DNA of 64,000 bases from DATESN01 sp035270785. GTDB taxonomy: Bacteria; Bacillota; Clostridia; Lachnospirales; Lachnospiraceae. Positions 52,296-62,210 of the stretch are shown here, piece by piece. The stretch spans positions 16,842 through 80,841 of the forward strand of contig DATESN010000025.1 in NCBI GenBank assembly GCA_035270785.1, written 5' to 3'. The position numbers and the translations under genes are program-made. The notes beneath the pieces were generated by a model. That model had not been told where the DNA came from, ran no database searches, and saw nothing but the letters and a program-made list of their open reading frames with translations. Each line of letters begins with the position of its first letter. Within the stretch, counting starts at the first letter, position 1.

Positions 52296-53783
52296 ATGAA
52301 AGTTTTATCAAAAATAGAACCCCTAAATGTATTTCAATATTTCGAAGAAATATGCGGTATCCCTCATGGATCTGGAAATATGGATGCAATAAGCCAATAT
52401 CTGGTAAAATTTGCAAAGGAGCGAAACTTATTTTATATTCAGGATGAATCAAGAAATGTCATAATCATAAAAGAAGCAACAAAGGGATATGAAAATGCGT
52501 TACCAGTTATGATTCAAGGACATATGGATATGGTGGCTGTAAAAGATGAAAATTGTGATATTGATTTAGAAAAAGATGGACTTCGGCTAAAAACGGAAGG
52601 TGACTACATCTTTGCAGACGGGACTAGTTTGGGGGGGGATGATGGAATTGCGGTCGCCTACGCACTGGCAATTTTGGATTCAGATGTAATTCCACATCCC
52701 AAATTGGAAGTTATTTTTACAGTGGACGAGGAAGTAGGAATGGTAGGAGCTACAGCTATAGATTTATCTGGACTAAAAGGTAAAAGACTATTAAATATTG
52801 ACTCGGAAGAGGAAGGAATTATTTTATCAAGTTGTGCAGGCGGAACTCGTGTTCAAAGTCATATTCCTTTAGATTTTGAAGATAGGGAAGGTAATGGATA
52901 TAAAATTGTAATAACAGGTTTACTGGGGGGACACTCAGGTTGTGAGATTCAGAAAGAACGTGGGAATTCCAATTGTTTAATGGGAAGAATCCTGTTTGAG
53001 TTAGCTCAGGAACTTGATTTTTCTTTATGTGGTGTAGAAGGCGGAAGTAAGGATAATGCCATTGCACTAGAGACAAGTGCCACTATTGTGATTGAGAAAA
53101 GAAATGAGAACCAATTGATTGGTTTTATCAAAAAGATAGAACAAAAGTTTCAAAAAGAGTTTTTCATGAAAGATCCTGGTTTAAAGATTATAGTGACTCC
53201 GATTACAGCGCTTGAATTGATAGGAAAAAAGACAATACAATCTGAAGGATATCTATTTCCCGTATTAACCAAAGATTCCTTAGGAAAAGTCATAAAGTTC
53301 TTGATGATGCAACCAAATGGAGTTCAGGCAATGAGTGCTCATATAAAAGGACTAGTAGAGACAAGCCTTAATTTAGGCATTATAAAAACGAATAAATTCG
53401 AATTGATTGCTGACCAATCTATAAGAAGTTCACTTCAATCGTCTAAAGAGGCACTTAGAGATAAGGTTGTAATGATTTCAGAAAGTTTAGGGGGAACTTG
53501 CAGAATTTTTGGAGACTATCCAGCGTGGGAATATAAAGAGGATTCTAAAATTCGTGATATTTTGGTGGATGTCTATCAAAGACAATATGGTAAAAAGCCT
53601 GAGATAGAAGCCATTCATGCAGGTCTAGAATGTGGGATTTTTTCTGGTAAAATTAAAGATTTAGATTGTGTATCATTTGGTCCAAATATGAAGGATATTC
53701 ATACCATTAATGAAAGATTATGTATTTCTTCTACAAAAAGAGTGTGGGAATTTTTATTAGAAATACTTAAACAGTGCAAGTAA
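52296..53783 (+). CDS. pepD: Aminoacyl-histidine dipeptidase (M20, PepD)
   Basis: Zinc dipeptidase of 495 aa. Metal motifs: G-H-M-D-M-V, G-G-D-D-G-I-A, D-E-E-V-G-M and D-S-E-E-E. H-A-G-L-E-C-G is the last ligand region. The lid domain is inserted in the middle as in PepD/PepV. No signal peptide, so it is cytosolic and acts on imported peptides. ATG 52296 has AAGGAG 8 nt upstream. Confidence 0.93.
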   Translation: MKVLSKIEPLNVFQYFEEICGIPHGSGNMDAISQYLVKFAKERNLFYIQDESRNVIIIKEATKGYENALPVMIQGHMDMVAVKDENCDIDLEKDGLRLKTEGDYIFADGTSLGGDDGIAVAYALAILDSDVIPHPKLEVIFTVDEEVGMVGATAIDLSGLKGKRLLNIDSEEEGIILSSCAGGTRVQSHIPLDFEDREGNGYKIVITGLLGGHSGCEIQKERGNSNCLMGRILFELAQELDFSLCGVEGGSKDNAIALETSATIVIEKRNENQLIGFIKKIEQKFQKEFFMKDPGLKIIVTPITALELIGKKTIQSEGYLFPVLTKDSLGKVIKFLMMQPNGVQAMSAHIKGLVETSLNLGIIKTNKFELIADQSIRSSLQSSKEALRDKVVMISESLGGTCRIFGDYPAWEYKEDSKIRDILVDVYQRQYGKKPEIEAIHAGLECGIFSGKIKDLDCVSFGPNMKDIHTINERLCISSTKRVWEFLLEILKQCK

Positions 53784-53811
53784 TATGTTAATAGGAAGAG
53801 GGGATTTAAAG

Positions 53812-55119
53812 ATGATAGATAAGCAGGAACCAAAACGTAAACAACAAAATGATCTAGAACTAGAAAAAGTAATTTTAGTGGGCGTTAATCTGGGGGATGG
53901 AACAGATTTTAAATTATCCATGTCAGAATTAGTAAGTTTAGCTAAAACTTGTAATATGGAAGTTGTTGGACAAGTGGAACAAAATCTATCTTCTATAAAC
54001 AAAGGACTTTATATTGGTACCGGTAAGGTGATAGAAGTATATGACTTGGCTAGAGAATTAGATGCGGCATGTATTGTTTTTAATAATCCCCTATCACCAA
54101 CTCAATTGCGCAATCTTCAGGATGAATTGAAAATGCCCGTACTTGACAGAACAACCCTTATTCTTGAAATTTTTTCTTCCAGAGCAAAATCCAGGGAGGC
54201 TATGCTTCAAGTTGAGGTAGCAAAGTTACAATATTTTCTACCAAGATTAGTTGGATTAAATGAAGCATTAAGCAGGCAAGGCGGAGGAAGTGGTAGCCGT
54301 AGTAATAAAGGTTCTGGTGAGAAGAAGCTAGAATTAGATAGAAGAAAATTAGAATTACGCCTAGATGAATTAAAGAAAGAATTAATTACTGTTTCAAAAG
54401 AAAGACAAATCCAAAGGAAAAAACGAGCAAAATCCGGAATTCCAAGAGTGGCATTAGTTGGATATACAAATGCTGGTAAATCGACCCTTATGAATGCAAT
54501 GGTAGATACTTATATGCAAGATGATACAAAAAAAGTTATGGCAAAAGATATGCTGTTTGCGACTTTAGACACTACAGTCAGAAAGATCGCACCTCCAAAT
54601 AGAACAACAATGTTACTCTCCGATACAGTAGGATTCATTAGTCAGCTTCCACATAATTTGGTAGAAGCTTTTCAATCTACCCTAGAAGAGGCAAAAGAAG
54701 CAGATGTTCTTCTACAAGTAGTAGATTATTCCGATTCAGACTATAAGAAACAAATAGCAGTAACAAACGATACATTAAAAGAGCTAGGCGCAGGAGATAT
54801 CCCAATGCTTTATATATATAATAAAGCGGATCTTTCCATATTAAAAGAAACGCTCCCTCTTGTGGAAGAGGATATTATTTATATCAGTGCAAAAGAAAAG
54901 ATTGGCCTAGAAGAAATACTGATTGGTATCGAAAAGAAATTAGAAAAAGATTACATGGAATGCACGATGCTGATTCCCTTTCAAAGGGGTGACTTGGTAT
55001 CTTTATTTAATGAAACAGGAACGGTACGAGAAACAGAATATCTAGAAGACGGCATTAAATTAAAATTAAATTGCCGATTAAGGGATTATAAGGAACATAT
55101 ACAATATGTAGTGGAATAA
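53812..55119 (+). CDS. hflX: GTPase HflX
   Basis: Ribosome-associated GTPase of 435 aa that splits or rescues ribosomes under stress. The N-terminal HflX domain contains Y-I-G-T-G-K and V-F-N-N-P-L-S-P-T-Q, followed by R-Q-G-G-G-S-G-S-R at the domain junction. The G domain has G-Y-T-N-A-G-K-S-T, D-T-V-G-F and N-K-A-D. ATG 53812 follows GAGGGG by 8 nt. It is 28 nt after pepD. Confidence 0.95.
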   Translation: MIDKQEPKRKQQNDLELEKVILVGVNLGDGTDFKLSMSELVSLAKTCNMEVVGQVEQNLSSINKGLYIGTGKVIEVYDLARELDAACIVFNNPLSPTQLRNLQDELKMPVLDRTTLILEIFSSRAKSREAMLQVEVAKLQYFLPRLVGLNEALSRQGGGSGSRSNKGSGEKKLELDRRKLELRLDELKKELITVSKERQIQRKKRAKSGIPRVALVGYTNAGKSTLMNAMVDTYMQDDTKKVMAKDMLFATLDTTVRKIAPPNRTTMLLSDTVGFISQLPHNLVEAFQSTLEEAKEADVLLQVVDYSDSDYKKQIAVTNDTLKELGAGDIPMLYIYNKADLSILKETLPLVEEDIIYISAKEKIGLEEILIGIEKKLEKDYMECTMLIPFQRGDLVSLFNETGTVRETEYLEDGIKLKLNCRLRDYKEHIQYVVE

Positions 55120-55194
55120 AATTACATGTTTTACCTGGAAATATAGACTGAAATATTCTTAAATTGTGCATGTACTAATTTGGTGATTGAGATT

Positions 55195-55202
55195 GCTATA
55201 AT
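55195..55202 (+). promoter_or_regulatory. Extended -10 promoter of the sensor-GGDEF gene
   Basis: TGCTATAAT, an extended -10 element ending at 55202; the -35 region is weak. Confidence 0.5.
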
Positions 55203-55263
55203 ACCAAGATAGTGTACAATAGTACTAGGAACTTGATAAATTTATACAAGGAGGATTCTCATC

Positions 55264-57213
55264 ATGAAGAAGATAACATACGAAAAATATTCAAAGGGAA
55301 AATCCTATCAAGTAATTGCTGTTTGTGTTGCAAGGTTCCATGAACAAATAACAATGGATATATTGAAGGCAATCTGCAATAAAAGTAAAGATGCTAAGTG
55401 TAAAGTGATGATTTTCAGTACTTGTTCTGACTTTTCCTTTGGAGATAGAAGTGATCAAGGGGAAAGAACCTTTATGGATATTTTTCATGTGGAGTGTTTT
55501 GATGGAATTGTAATTATGTCAGAAACATTTAAAGATGATGTGATTGTAAAGGAACTTGTGAGCAGAGCAAAAAATCATTTAGTACCTGTAATTTCAGTAG
55601 ATAAGTATATAGAAGATTGTTATAATATTAATTTTTGCTATAGTAATTCCTTTGAGAAGATAGTTAGACATATTGTGGAAGAACATCATGCTACAAGAGT
55701 GAATTTTATAGCTGGAATGAAAGACAATCCTTTCTCAGATGAAAGGATAAAATGTTATAAAAAGGTTTTAGAAGAAAATAATATTCCATTAGAACCAGAG
55801 CGAATAGCCTATGGCGATTTTTGGGAAAGACCAGCAATTGAAGCCATCGACACCTTTTTAAGGAATGATCCGCAAATTCCGGAAGCAATTATATGTGCCA
55901 ATGATATGATGGCCATTGCTGCTTGTAAAAGACTAAAAGAATATGGTTATCAAGTTCCAAAAGATGTTATAGTAACTGGATTTGATGGAATCGAACTTGA
56001 AAAATATCATACACCTAGGTTAACGACTGCAGAATTTAATTTAGATGGACTTGTTAACACCATTTTTGAAATTGTTCATGCATGTACAAATAAAAAAGAA
56101 ATTGCGAAAGATCATTCTTTAGATTATATCTTTAAAAAATCTTGTTCTTGTGGATGCGAACCTATTTTAATAGAAGATTCAAGCGATAAAATATATGAAA
56201 TGGCAATATTAAAAAAAGATGAAGACTTTTTTAATGAAGGAGCCAATCGTATGGTTTCCCATTTGAATAATTTAGATAACTTAAAGGAGGTTTTTGAAGA
56301 ATTCAAAACGTATCTTTATTATAATGACAGTAAACATTTTTGGTTATGTACCAATGATGATTTATTAGAGGATAATTTTGATTTTAATTATGCTTTTGCT
56401 TCTGCAAAAAAGAAGGAAGAAGCTACTTTTAATGATACAATGTTTATTCCTATTGAAAAACATCAATTTGATTTTCAAGAAGGAGAAATTATTCAAAGAG
56501 AAGAGTTAGTACCTGGATTATTTAATTATTTAGATCATGAAGTTGATTATATTTTGTTTTTACCAATCCACGCAGAAGAAATGTCTATGGGTTACGTAGC
56601 CACTTCCATTGATATAAATGATTTTTCATATAGACCATATCGAACGTTAATTGTTAATTTTATGCATGTTCTTACTAATTTCAAGATACAAGCAGAAAGA
56701 GAACATTTTTATAGTAAAGACATGCTTACCAATCTTTATAATCGTCGAGGATTATATAAATATATCAATAATACTCTTGAAGATTGCAAAGCAAGGAAAC
56801 ATCCGTTTGCAATTGTTAGTATAGATATGGATGGTTTGAAGGGGATTAATGATAGATACGGGCATAAAGAAGGGGATTTTGCTTTATGTATTATAGCAGA
56901 GATTTTACTTCGTGTCACCAAGCAAGATGGTATTGTGTCCAGGTTTGGTGGGGATGAATTCATTGTAGCATTAGGAATGAAAAATGCTGAACAAAAAGCA
57001 AATGATCTAATGAAAGATATTAAAATCCATTTAGAAATGTTCAACGAAAGTAAAAAAAGGGATTATAATATTGAAGCCAGTATAGGGAGTTACATACGAG
57101 TTCCAGATAATACGGTTAGTTTAGATGATTTTATAAAATATGCAGATAATGCAATGTATTCAGAAAAGATGAAGCATAAAAAGATAAATCTAGATTATAG
57201 GTCTAGAAAATAA
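55264..57213 (+). CDS. LacI-type periplasmic-binding-fold sensor fused to GGDEF
   Basis: 649 aa, no signal peptide or membrane span. Residues about 10-290 are a LacI/GalR-type sugar-binding domain (A-I-I-C-A-N-D-M-M-A-I-A, V-T-G-F-D-G-I-E) but the DNA-binding helix-turn-helix normally before it is absent. A cysteine cluster C-S-C-G-C follows at about 292-296. A middle region of about 180 residues reads GAF-like. The C-terminal GGDEF domain is active (R-F-G-G-D-E-F). It should make cyclic di-GMP in response to a cytosolic ligand. The same layout is known as a family in clostridia, but ligands are unknown. Confidence 0.85.
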   Translation: MKKITYEKYSKGKSYQVIAVCVARFHEQITMDILKAICNKSKDAKCKVMIFSTCSDFSFGDRSDQGERTFMDIFHVECFDGIVIMSETFKDDVIVKELVSRAKNHLVPVISVDKYIEDCYNINFCYSNSFEKIVRHIVEEHHATRVNFIAGMKDNPFSDERIKCYKKVLEENNIPLEPERIAYGDFWERPAIEAIDTFLRNDPQIPEAIICANDMMAIAACKRLKEYGYQVPKDVIVTGFDGIELEKYHTPRLTTAEFNLDGLVNTIFEIVHACTNKKEIAKDHSLDYIFKKSCSCGCEPILIEDSSDKIYEMAILKKDEDFFNEGANRMVSHLNNLDNLKEVFEEFKTYLYYNDSKHFWLCTNDDLLEDNFDFNYAFASAKKKEEATFNDTMFIPIEKHQFDFQEGEIIQREELVPGLFNYLDHEVDYILFLPIHAEEMSMGYVATSIDINDFSYRPYRTLIVNFMHVLTNFKIQAEREHFYSKDMLTNLYNRRGLYKYINNTLEDCKARKHPFAIVSIDMDGLKGINDRYGHKEGDFALCIIAEILLRVTKQDGIVSRFGGDEFIVALGMKNAEQKANDLMKDIKIHLEMFNESKKRDYNIEASIGSYIRVPDNTVSLDDFIKYADNAMYSEKMKHKKINLDYRSRK

Positions 57214-57231
57214 ACAAGTGATGGTGTTGTG

Positions 57232-58251
57232 ATGTATAAAGAAGATATTAGGATTAAAAAGGTAATTGTACATATTATGGATACTATGGTTGGCATGCCC
57301 ATATTATCTGAAACGGAAATTGAATATGGTTCTGACTTTGCTGATTTTTTAAAAGAACATATATTTAAAATAGCCAGTGGAGACGATTGCAAAAAATGCA
57401 AATTCTACGAAGAACAATCTGAGATTTATAAAATGCTTATAGAATATCAGGAAGCTGATTTTATTGAGAATAGTAAAAAGATGGCAGAACAGCTTTATGA
57501 TATTATGGTAAAAAATGTGGAAATACCACCAGGAGACCTTATGGTGGTCCAATTTAAGGTGCAGGATATAGAATATTTGGCTCTTTTGAAAATGAATTTT
57601 AAAGAATCATATACGCACAGAACGATGCCTTTAGAGGAAGGTAATAGTAATTTAATTATTAAATATAAATCGATTCTTCCAACGGAAAATCAGAGATTGC
57701 TAGAAGCAGCTATTATAAATTTGCAAGATATGACAATCGATCTTTTAGAAAAAAAATATGAAGTAAATGGTGAAAAGACAAACTATTTTTCTTATCTTTA
57801 TTTGAAGTGTAGTAGTCACTTATCACATAAGTCAAAACTTTCTATTGTAACAAAAGCAGTGGAAAGTATTCAAAAAGATCATTATGGGGAAGAAGAACAG
57901 TACGAACAGGTTTTGCGGGCAAAAAGCATTATTAATGATACACTCACTGAAAATGGAAGTTTTTCGGTGGAAGAAATAGCTTCCAAGATTTTTTCGGAAA
58001 AACCCACATTAGTGGATTCTTTTCAAGAAAAGATGGAAAAATATGACCTTGTAAAAGAGGAAATCTCTCCACAAAGTGAGCGCACTACCAGGAAGTATGA
58101 AAAACAATTTTTAATTACAGATACAGGTATTGAAATAAAAATACCTATGGAACAATATAAGGATCCTGGTAGGGTTGAGTTTATAACAAATTCTGATGGG
58201 ACAATATCTGTGGTTATTAAAAATATTGGACATCTAAAGGCAAAATTTTAA
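57232..58251 (+). CDS. YejK/NdpA-like nucleoid-associated protein
   Basis: 339 aa, soluble. Recognised by D-L-M-V-V-Q-F followed by Y-L-A-L-L-K-M-N-F-K-E-S-Y-T-H, typical of the 37-kDa nucleoid-associated family. The start is ATG 57232 or the GTG just before it at 57229; no strong ribosome site is visible, and the gap to the upstream gene is only 18 nt. The family binds nucleoid DNA; its role in Firmicutes is poorly known. A small cluster C-K-K-C near residue 56 is unusual and could bind metal. Confidence 0.75.
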   Translation: MYKEDIRIKKVIVHIMDTMVGMPILSETEIEYGSDFADFLKEHIFKIASGDDCKKCKFYEEQSEIYKMLIEYQEADFIENSKKMAEQLYDIMVKNVEIPPGDLMVVQFKVQDIEYLALLKMNFKESYTHRTMPLEEGNSNLIIKYKSILPTENQRLLEAAIINLQDMTIDLLEKKYEVNGEKTNYFSYLYLKCSSHLSHKSKLSIVTKAVESIQKDHYGEEEQYEQVLRAKSIINDTLTENGSFSVEEIASKIFSEKPTLVDSFQEKMEKYDLVKEEISPQSERTTRKYEKQFLITDTGIEIKIPMEQYKDPGRVEFITNSDGTISVVIKNIGHLKAKF

Positions 58252-58284
58252 TAGAAGATATTACAAACAGATAGGAGAATAACA

Positions 58285-60354
58285 ATGAGATTAATAAAAA
58301 ATGGCAATAAGCTAGTGGTGGCAAGTGGAAAATCTTTGGTTTGGATTGAACCATGGGGAGTAAATTCACTAAGGGTAAGAATGACAAAAGAACCAACTAT
58401 GGACAGTAATGAATGGGCCTTAGAAGATAAACCGGCTTTATGCATGGGAGATATTGAATTTTGTGAAATTGATCTAACAGACCCTTGGTATTACGGTGAG
58501 GATAGAGAAAAATATCATAAAACAGGAATAGAAGCTAGTATAACGAATGGAAAGATCACAGCAAAAGTAACCCATGAAGGATGGATTAGCTTCTTTAATC
58601 AAAAAGGTGAACTATTACTTCAAGAGTATTGGAGAAATCGGGATCGCATCGATCGTTTTTGTGCGCCACTTCGAATAGAGGGGAGAGAACTTAAACCAAT
58701 TCAGGGGTCCATGGATTATAGTTTGACCGCACGTTTTGAGGCAGTAGATGGAGAGAAAATCTTTGGTATGGGTCAGTATCAAGAAGCCAATCTTGATAAA
58801 AAAGGTGCTACACTAGAGCTTGCTCACAGAAATAGCCAGGCAAGTGTGCCTTTTATGATTTCTAATCTTGGATATGGTTTCTTATGGAATAATCCAGCAA
58901 TTGGAACGGCAACCTTTGGAACAAATAAAACAGAATGGTATGCTAAAAGCACGAAAAAATTAGATTACTTCATCACTGCCGGTGATTCACCAGCGGAAAT
59001 AGAAGAGCAATATACCGCCGCTGTAGGAAGAACACCAATGATGCCAGAGTACGGGATCGGGTTTTGGCAATGTAAACTAAGGTATCGAAATCAAGAAGAA
59101 CTATTAGCAGTAGCAAGGGAGCATAAAAGACGAGGACTTCCTATGGATGTTATCGTGGTAGACTTTTTTCATTGGACAAGACAAGGGGATTTCAAATTCG
59201 AACCTCGTGATTGGCCAGATCCAGAAGGAATGGTAAAGGAACTAAAAGAGCTTGGCATAGAGACAGCTGTTTCTGTGTGGCCAACCATTGATGAAAAAAG
59301 TGAAAATTATAATGAAATGGCAGACAAAGGATATCTTGTTAGTGCAGATAGAGGAAGCAGCTTTCATATGAACTGGATGGGAGATACGGTATTCTATGAC
59401 ACCACTCACCCAGGGGCTAGAGAATTTGTTTGGAACAAATGCAAAGAAAACTACTATTCTAAAGGAATTAAAACATTTTGGTTAGATGAAGCAGAACCAG
59501 AATATGGACCATATGATTTTGATAATTATCGTTACTATGCAGGTCCCGCGCTCCAATGTACTAACATTTATCCGGTTATGTATGCTAAGGGATTTTATGA
59601 TGGGTTAAAAGCAGCGGGGGAGACCGACATTATGAGTCTTGTTCGTTGTGCATGGGCAGGAAGCCAGAAATATGGTGTTCTTACTTGGTCTGGTGATATT
59701 CATTCCAGTTTTCGCTCTTTTAGGGAACAATTACAAGCAGGACTCAATATGAGTGTTGCCGGTATTCCATGGTGGACAACGGATATAGGTGGTTTTCTTG
59801 GAGGAGATATCTATAATGAAAAATTCCGTGAACTTTTAGTTAGATGGTTCGCATGGGGGGTATTTAGCCCAGTATTTCGTCTTCATGGAGAACGGTCTCC
59901 ATTTTATGAAAGAGAACAAGAATTTGTGGATGGAGTTCGTCAATTAACATCTGGACAAGACAATGAGATATGGAGCTTTGGGGATGATAATTATGAGATT
60001 TTAAAAGAGTTCTTATTTATGCGTGAGCGTATTCGCCCATATATTAGAGAGTGCATGAAAAGAGCAAGTGAAACTGGGGATCTAGTAATGCGACCTATGT
60101 TTTATGATTTTCCAAAAGATATGGAGTGCTGGAACCTGGGAGATCAATACATGTTTGGTCCTGATCTACTAGTGGCACCTGTTATGGAAGAAAATATGAA
60201 GAGAAGAATGGTATATTTACCGATTGGTGCTACTTGGAAAGATGCCAAGACAGGCACTATCTACGAAGGTGGACAGCGAATAACTGTGAATACACCGATT
60301 GAACTTATTCCCGTGTTTATTAGGGATGGTAAGGAGATTCCAGTTTATTTATAA
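58285..60354 (+). CDS. GH31 alpha-glycosidase, alpha-xylosidase/glucosidase type
   Basis: 689 aa, cytosolic. The nucleophile is D401 in F-W-L-D-E-A-E-P and the acid/base D471 in W-S-G-D-I-H-S-S. The N-terminal beta-sandwich, (beta/alpha)8 barrel and C-terminal beta domains are in normal order. The W-L-D-E-A-E-P form is seen in GH31 alpha-xylosidases, but alpha-glucosidase activity cannot be excluded. It fits use of plant oligosaccharides. AGGAG lies near the ATG. Confidence 0.88.
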   Translation: MRLIKNGNKLVVASGKSLVWIEPWGVNSLRVRMTKEPTMDSNEWALEDKPALCMGDIEFCEIDLTDPWYYGEDREKYHKTGIEASITNGKITAKVTHEGWISFFNQKGELLLQEYWRNRDRIDRFCAPLRIEGRELKPIQGSMDYSLTARFEAVDGEKIFGMGQYQEANLDKKGATLELAHRNSQASVPFMISNLGYGFLWNNPAIGTATFGTNKTEWYAKSTKKLDYFITAGDSPAEIEEQYTAAVGRTPMMPEYGIGFWQCKLRYRNQEELLAVAREHKRRGLPMDVIVVDFFHWTRQGDFKFEPRDWPDPEGMVKELKELGIETAVSVWPTIDEKSENYNEMADKGYLVSADRGSSFHMNWMGDTVFYDTTHPGAREFVWNKCKENYYSKGIKTFWLDEAEPEYGPYDFDNYRYYAGPALQCTNIYPVMYAKGFYDGLKAAGETDIMSLVRCAWAGSQKYGVLTWSGDIHSSFRSFREQLQAGLNMSVAGIPWWTTDIGGFLGGDIYNEKFRELLVRWFAWGVFSPVFRLHGERSPFYEREQEFVDGVRQLTSGQDNEIWSFGDDNYEILKEFLFMRERIRPYIRECMKRASETGDLVMRPMFYDFPKDMECWNLGDQYMFGPDLLVAPVMEENMKRRMVYLPIGATWKDAKTGTIYEGGQRITVNTPIELIPVFIRDGKEIPVYL

Positions 60355-60377
60355 AAAGAATATGTTGGATTAATAGG

Positions 60378-60419
60378 AAGTCATCAAACAAGTACTAAGA
60401 AAGTTTGATGACTTTTTCT
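60378..60419 (+). terminator. Terminator after GH31 gene
   Basis: AAGTCATCAAAC (60378-60389) pairs with GTTTGATGACTT (60403-60414), followed by TTT. Confidence 0.85.
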
Positions 60420-60420
60420 A

Positions 60421-61065
60421 TTACTTCTCACATAAGGAAATTAAATAGGTAAATATCTTGTTACCATCGGCTATATAAACATTAGAGGAATGGGTAAGCA
60501 TACGCTCGGGATGCCATTGGACACCAAACACGGGAAGTGATTTATGTGTAATTGCTTCGATTACATGGTCATTTGTGTTCTCAATGGAAGTTAGTTCATT
60601 GCCAAGAAGTCCTAATCCTTGATGGTGGGATGAATTTGTGATAATACTAGTTCCATATAAATCTTCTAAAAAGGTATTTTTTTCTATGGATGTCATATGA
60701 TACTTATCTTGTCCCTGGGATTGGTGAAGTTCTTTGGAAGGTAAATCTTGAAGAATGGTTCCTCCAAAATAGACATTAATGATTTGTATTCCTTTACAAA
60801 TACCTAAAACTGGTTTATGACGTGCCAAAAAATATCCTAGAAGATCAAATTGTAGTTGATCTAATTCGTTGTTCACGGATAAACTGCCCTCATCCGTTTG
60901 ATGAAAAAAGCTGGGATCGATATCTCCTCCGCCTGGGAGGATCAGTCCATCGTAGCAACCCCACAAATCATAAAGCCCACTATCACTTGTTGCTCCTTGT
61001 GCTACAAGTGCATTTGTATAGTTATGGGTATTTTTTTTTTCTCCAGCAATTAAAAAATGTGGCAT
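60421..61065 (-). CDS. Gamma-glutamyl hydrolase of the class I glutamine amidotransferase fold (C26)
   Basis: 214 aa. The nucleophile Cys is in L-G-I-C-K-G, the oxyanion and G-G-D-I-D loops are present, and the His-Glu pair is in V-Q-W-H-P-E. This is the PuuD/peptidase C26 pattern, hydrolysing gamma-glutamyl bonds. ATG 61065 follows AAAGGAG by 5 nt and is preferred over 61164. It is transcribed divergently from the M19 dipeptidase, 71 nt away, and may take part in the same peptide or glutathione-type catabolism. Confidence 0.88.
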   Translation of the reverse strand: MPHFLIAGEKKNTHNYTNALVAQGATSDSGLYDLWGCYDGLILPGGGDIDPSFFHQTDEGSLSVNNELDQLQFDLLGYFLARHKPVLGICKGIQIINVYFGGTILQDLPSKELHQSQGQDKYHMTSIEKNTFLEDLYGTSIITNSSHHQGLGLLGNELTSIENTNDHVIEAITHKSLPVFGVQWHPERMLTHSSNVYIADGNKIFTYLISLCEK

Positions 61066-61136
61066 AAAAACTCCTTTTAGGATTATTAATATAATATATG
61101 CAGTCCCAGTAGTAAAATAGAAAGGGGAAATATTCC

Positions 61137-62174
61137 ATGAACAACGGTTATGATCAAAGGGCAAGAGAACTTCATAAACAATATCCTGTAGTTGATGCCC
61201 ATTTGGATTTACCAGCGGAACTATATTATAGAAAAATAGCCGGAGAAAAAGACATCATTAAAAATCGATATATGAAACATTGGAGAGAGGGAGGGTTTCG
61301 TTTCATTGTTTGTTCTGTATTTCTTGAAAACGAAATATTACCAGAGTTTGGTTTAACTAGGGCACTAGAACAAATAGAATTTTTTTTAGATGAAATTAAG
61401 GAATCTAGAGACGATTTATTATTGGTGTTACAAAAAGAGGATATAGCAAAGGTTCTTACTTCAAAAAAGATAGGAATGATTTTATATATGGAAGGACTAG
61501 ATTGTATCGGAGAAAGAACCCACTTATTGGATATTTTTTATAAATTAGGAGTCAGAGGTGCAGCTTTAACCTGGAGTAGAAGAAATCAATGTGCAAGCGG
61601 ATGTTGTAAAGCCACGAGACTTCAGAACATCCCGGGAGGAATCACAGACTTTGGGCTAATTATCATTAAAAAAATGGAAGCCTTAGGAATGTTTTTGGAT
61701 GTGAGCCATTTAAATGATGATGGATTTGAGGATGTTCTTAACAATGCTCAAAAACCATTTATGGCATCTCATTCTAATAGTAGAGATATTTATTACAGTT
61801 ACCGTAATCTAACGGTAACTCAAATGTTGGCGTTACAGTCAAGGGGAGGAGTGATGGGATTAAATGCAAACAAATATATTGTGGGTGCTTATAAGGAAAA
61901 GGATGAGAATGTCTTTTTGAAAATGTGTCAACATATTGAATACGCAGTAAAGGTTATGGGGGATAGTCATGTGGGTTTTGGATTTGACCTTTGCGATTCC
62001 TATATGGCAGCTAGACCAAGGTTACATTTTATGGAAGAACAAGAGGATTGTCTAAAAAATCATGAAGAGTCCATTCTAGTAACCGCTCTATTACTAGAAA
62101 GGGGAATGGCAGAAGCATCAGTCATAAAAATAATAGGAGGAAATTTTGTGAAATTTTTTAAGAAAGTTCTATAA
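61137..62174 (+). CDS. Membrane-dipeptidase-family zinc peptidase (M19)
   Basis: 345 aa. Zinc ligands: H-x-D in V-D-A-H-L-D-L, the bridging Glu in Y-M-E-G-L-D, and His in S-H-S-N-S-R. V-G-F-G-F-D-L follows. M19 enzymes split dipeptides, including Cys-Gly and some D-amino acid forms. No signal peptide, so cytosolic. AAAGGGG lies 8 nt before the ATG. Confidence 0.92.
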   Translation: MNNGYDQRARELHKQYPVVDAHLDLPAELYYRKIAGEKDIIKNRYMKHWREGGFRFIVCSVFLENEILPEFGLTRALEQIEFFLDEIKESRDDLLLVLQKEDIAKVLTSKKIGMILYMEGLDCIGERTHLLDIFYKLGVRGAALTWSRRNQCASGCCKATRLQNIPGGITDFGLIIIKKMEALGMFLDVSHLNDDGFEDVLNNAQKPFMASHSNSRDIYYSYRNLTVTQMLALQSRGGVMGLNANKYIVGAYKEKDENVFLKMCQHIEYAVKVMGDSHVGFGFDLCDSYMAARPRLHFMEEQEDCLKNHEESILVTALLLERGMAEASVIKIIGGNFVKFFKKVL

Positions 62175-62175
62175 A

Positions 62176-62207
62176 AAAACTCCGAAATCAAATGATTTCA
62201 GAGTTTT
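62176..62207. terminator. Bidirectional terminator between M19 gene and tRNA-Leu
   Basis: AAAACTCCGAAATCA (62176-62190) pairs with TGATTTCAGAGTTTT (62193-62207), one mismatch. The T-run is longer on the minus strand, where it ends the tRNA transcript. Confidence 0.85.
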
Positions 62208-62210
62208 ATC

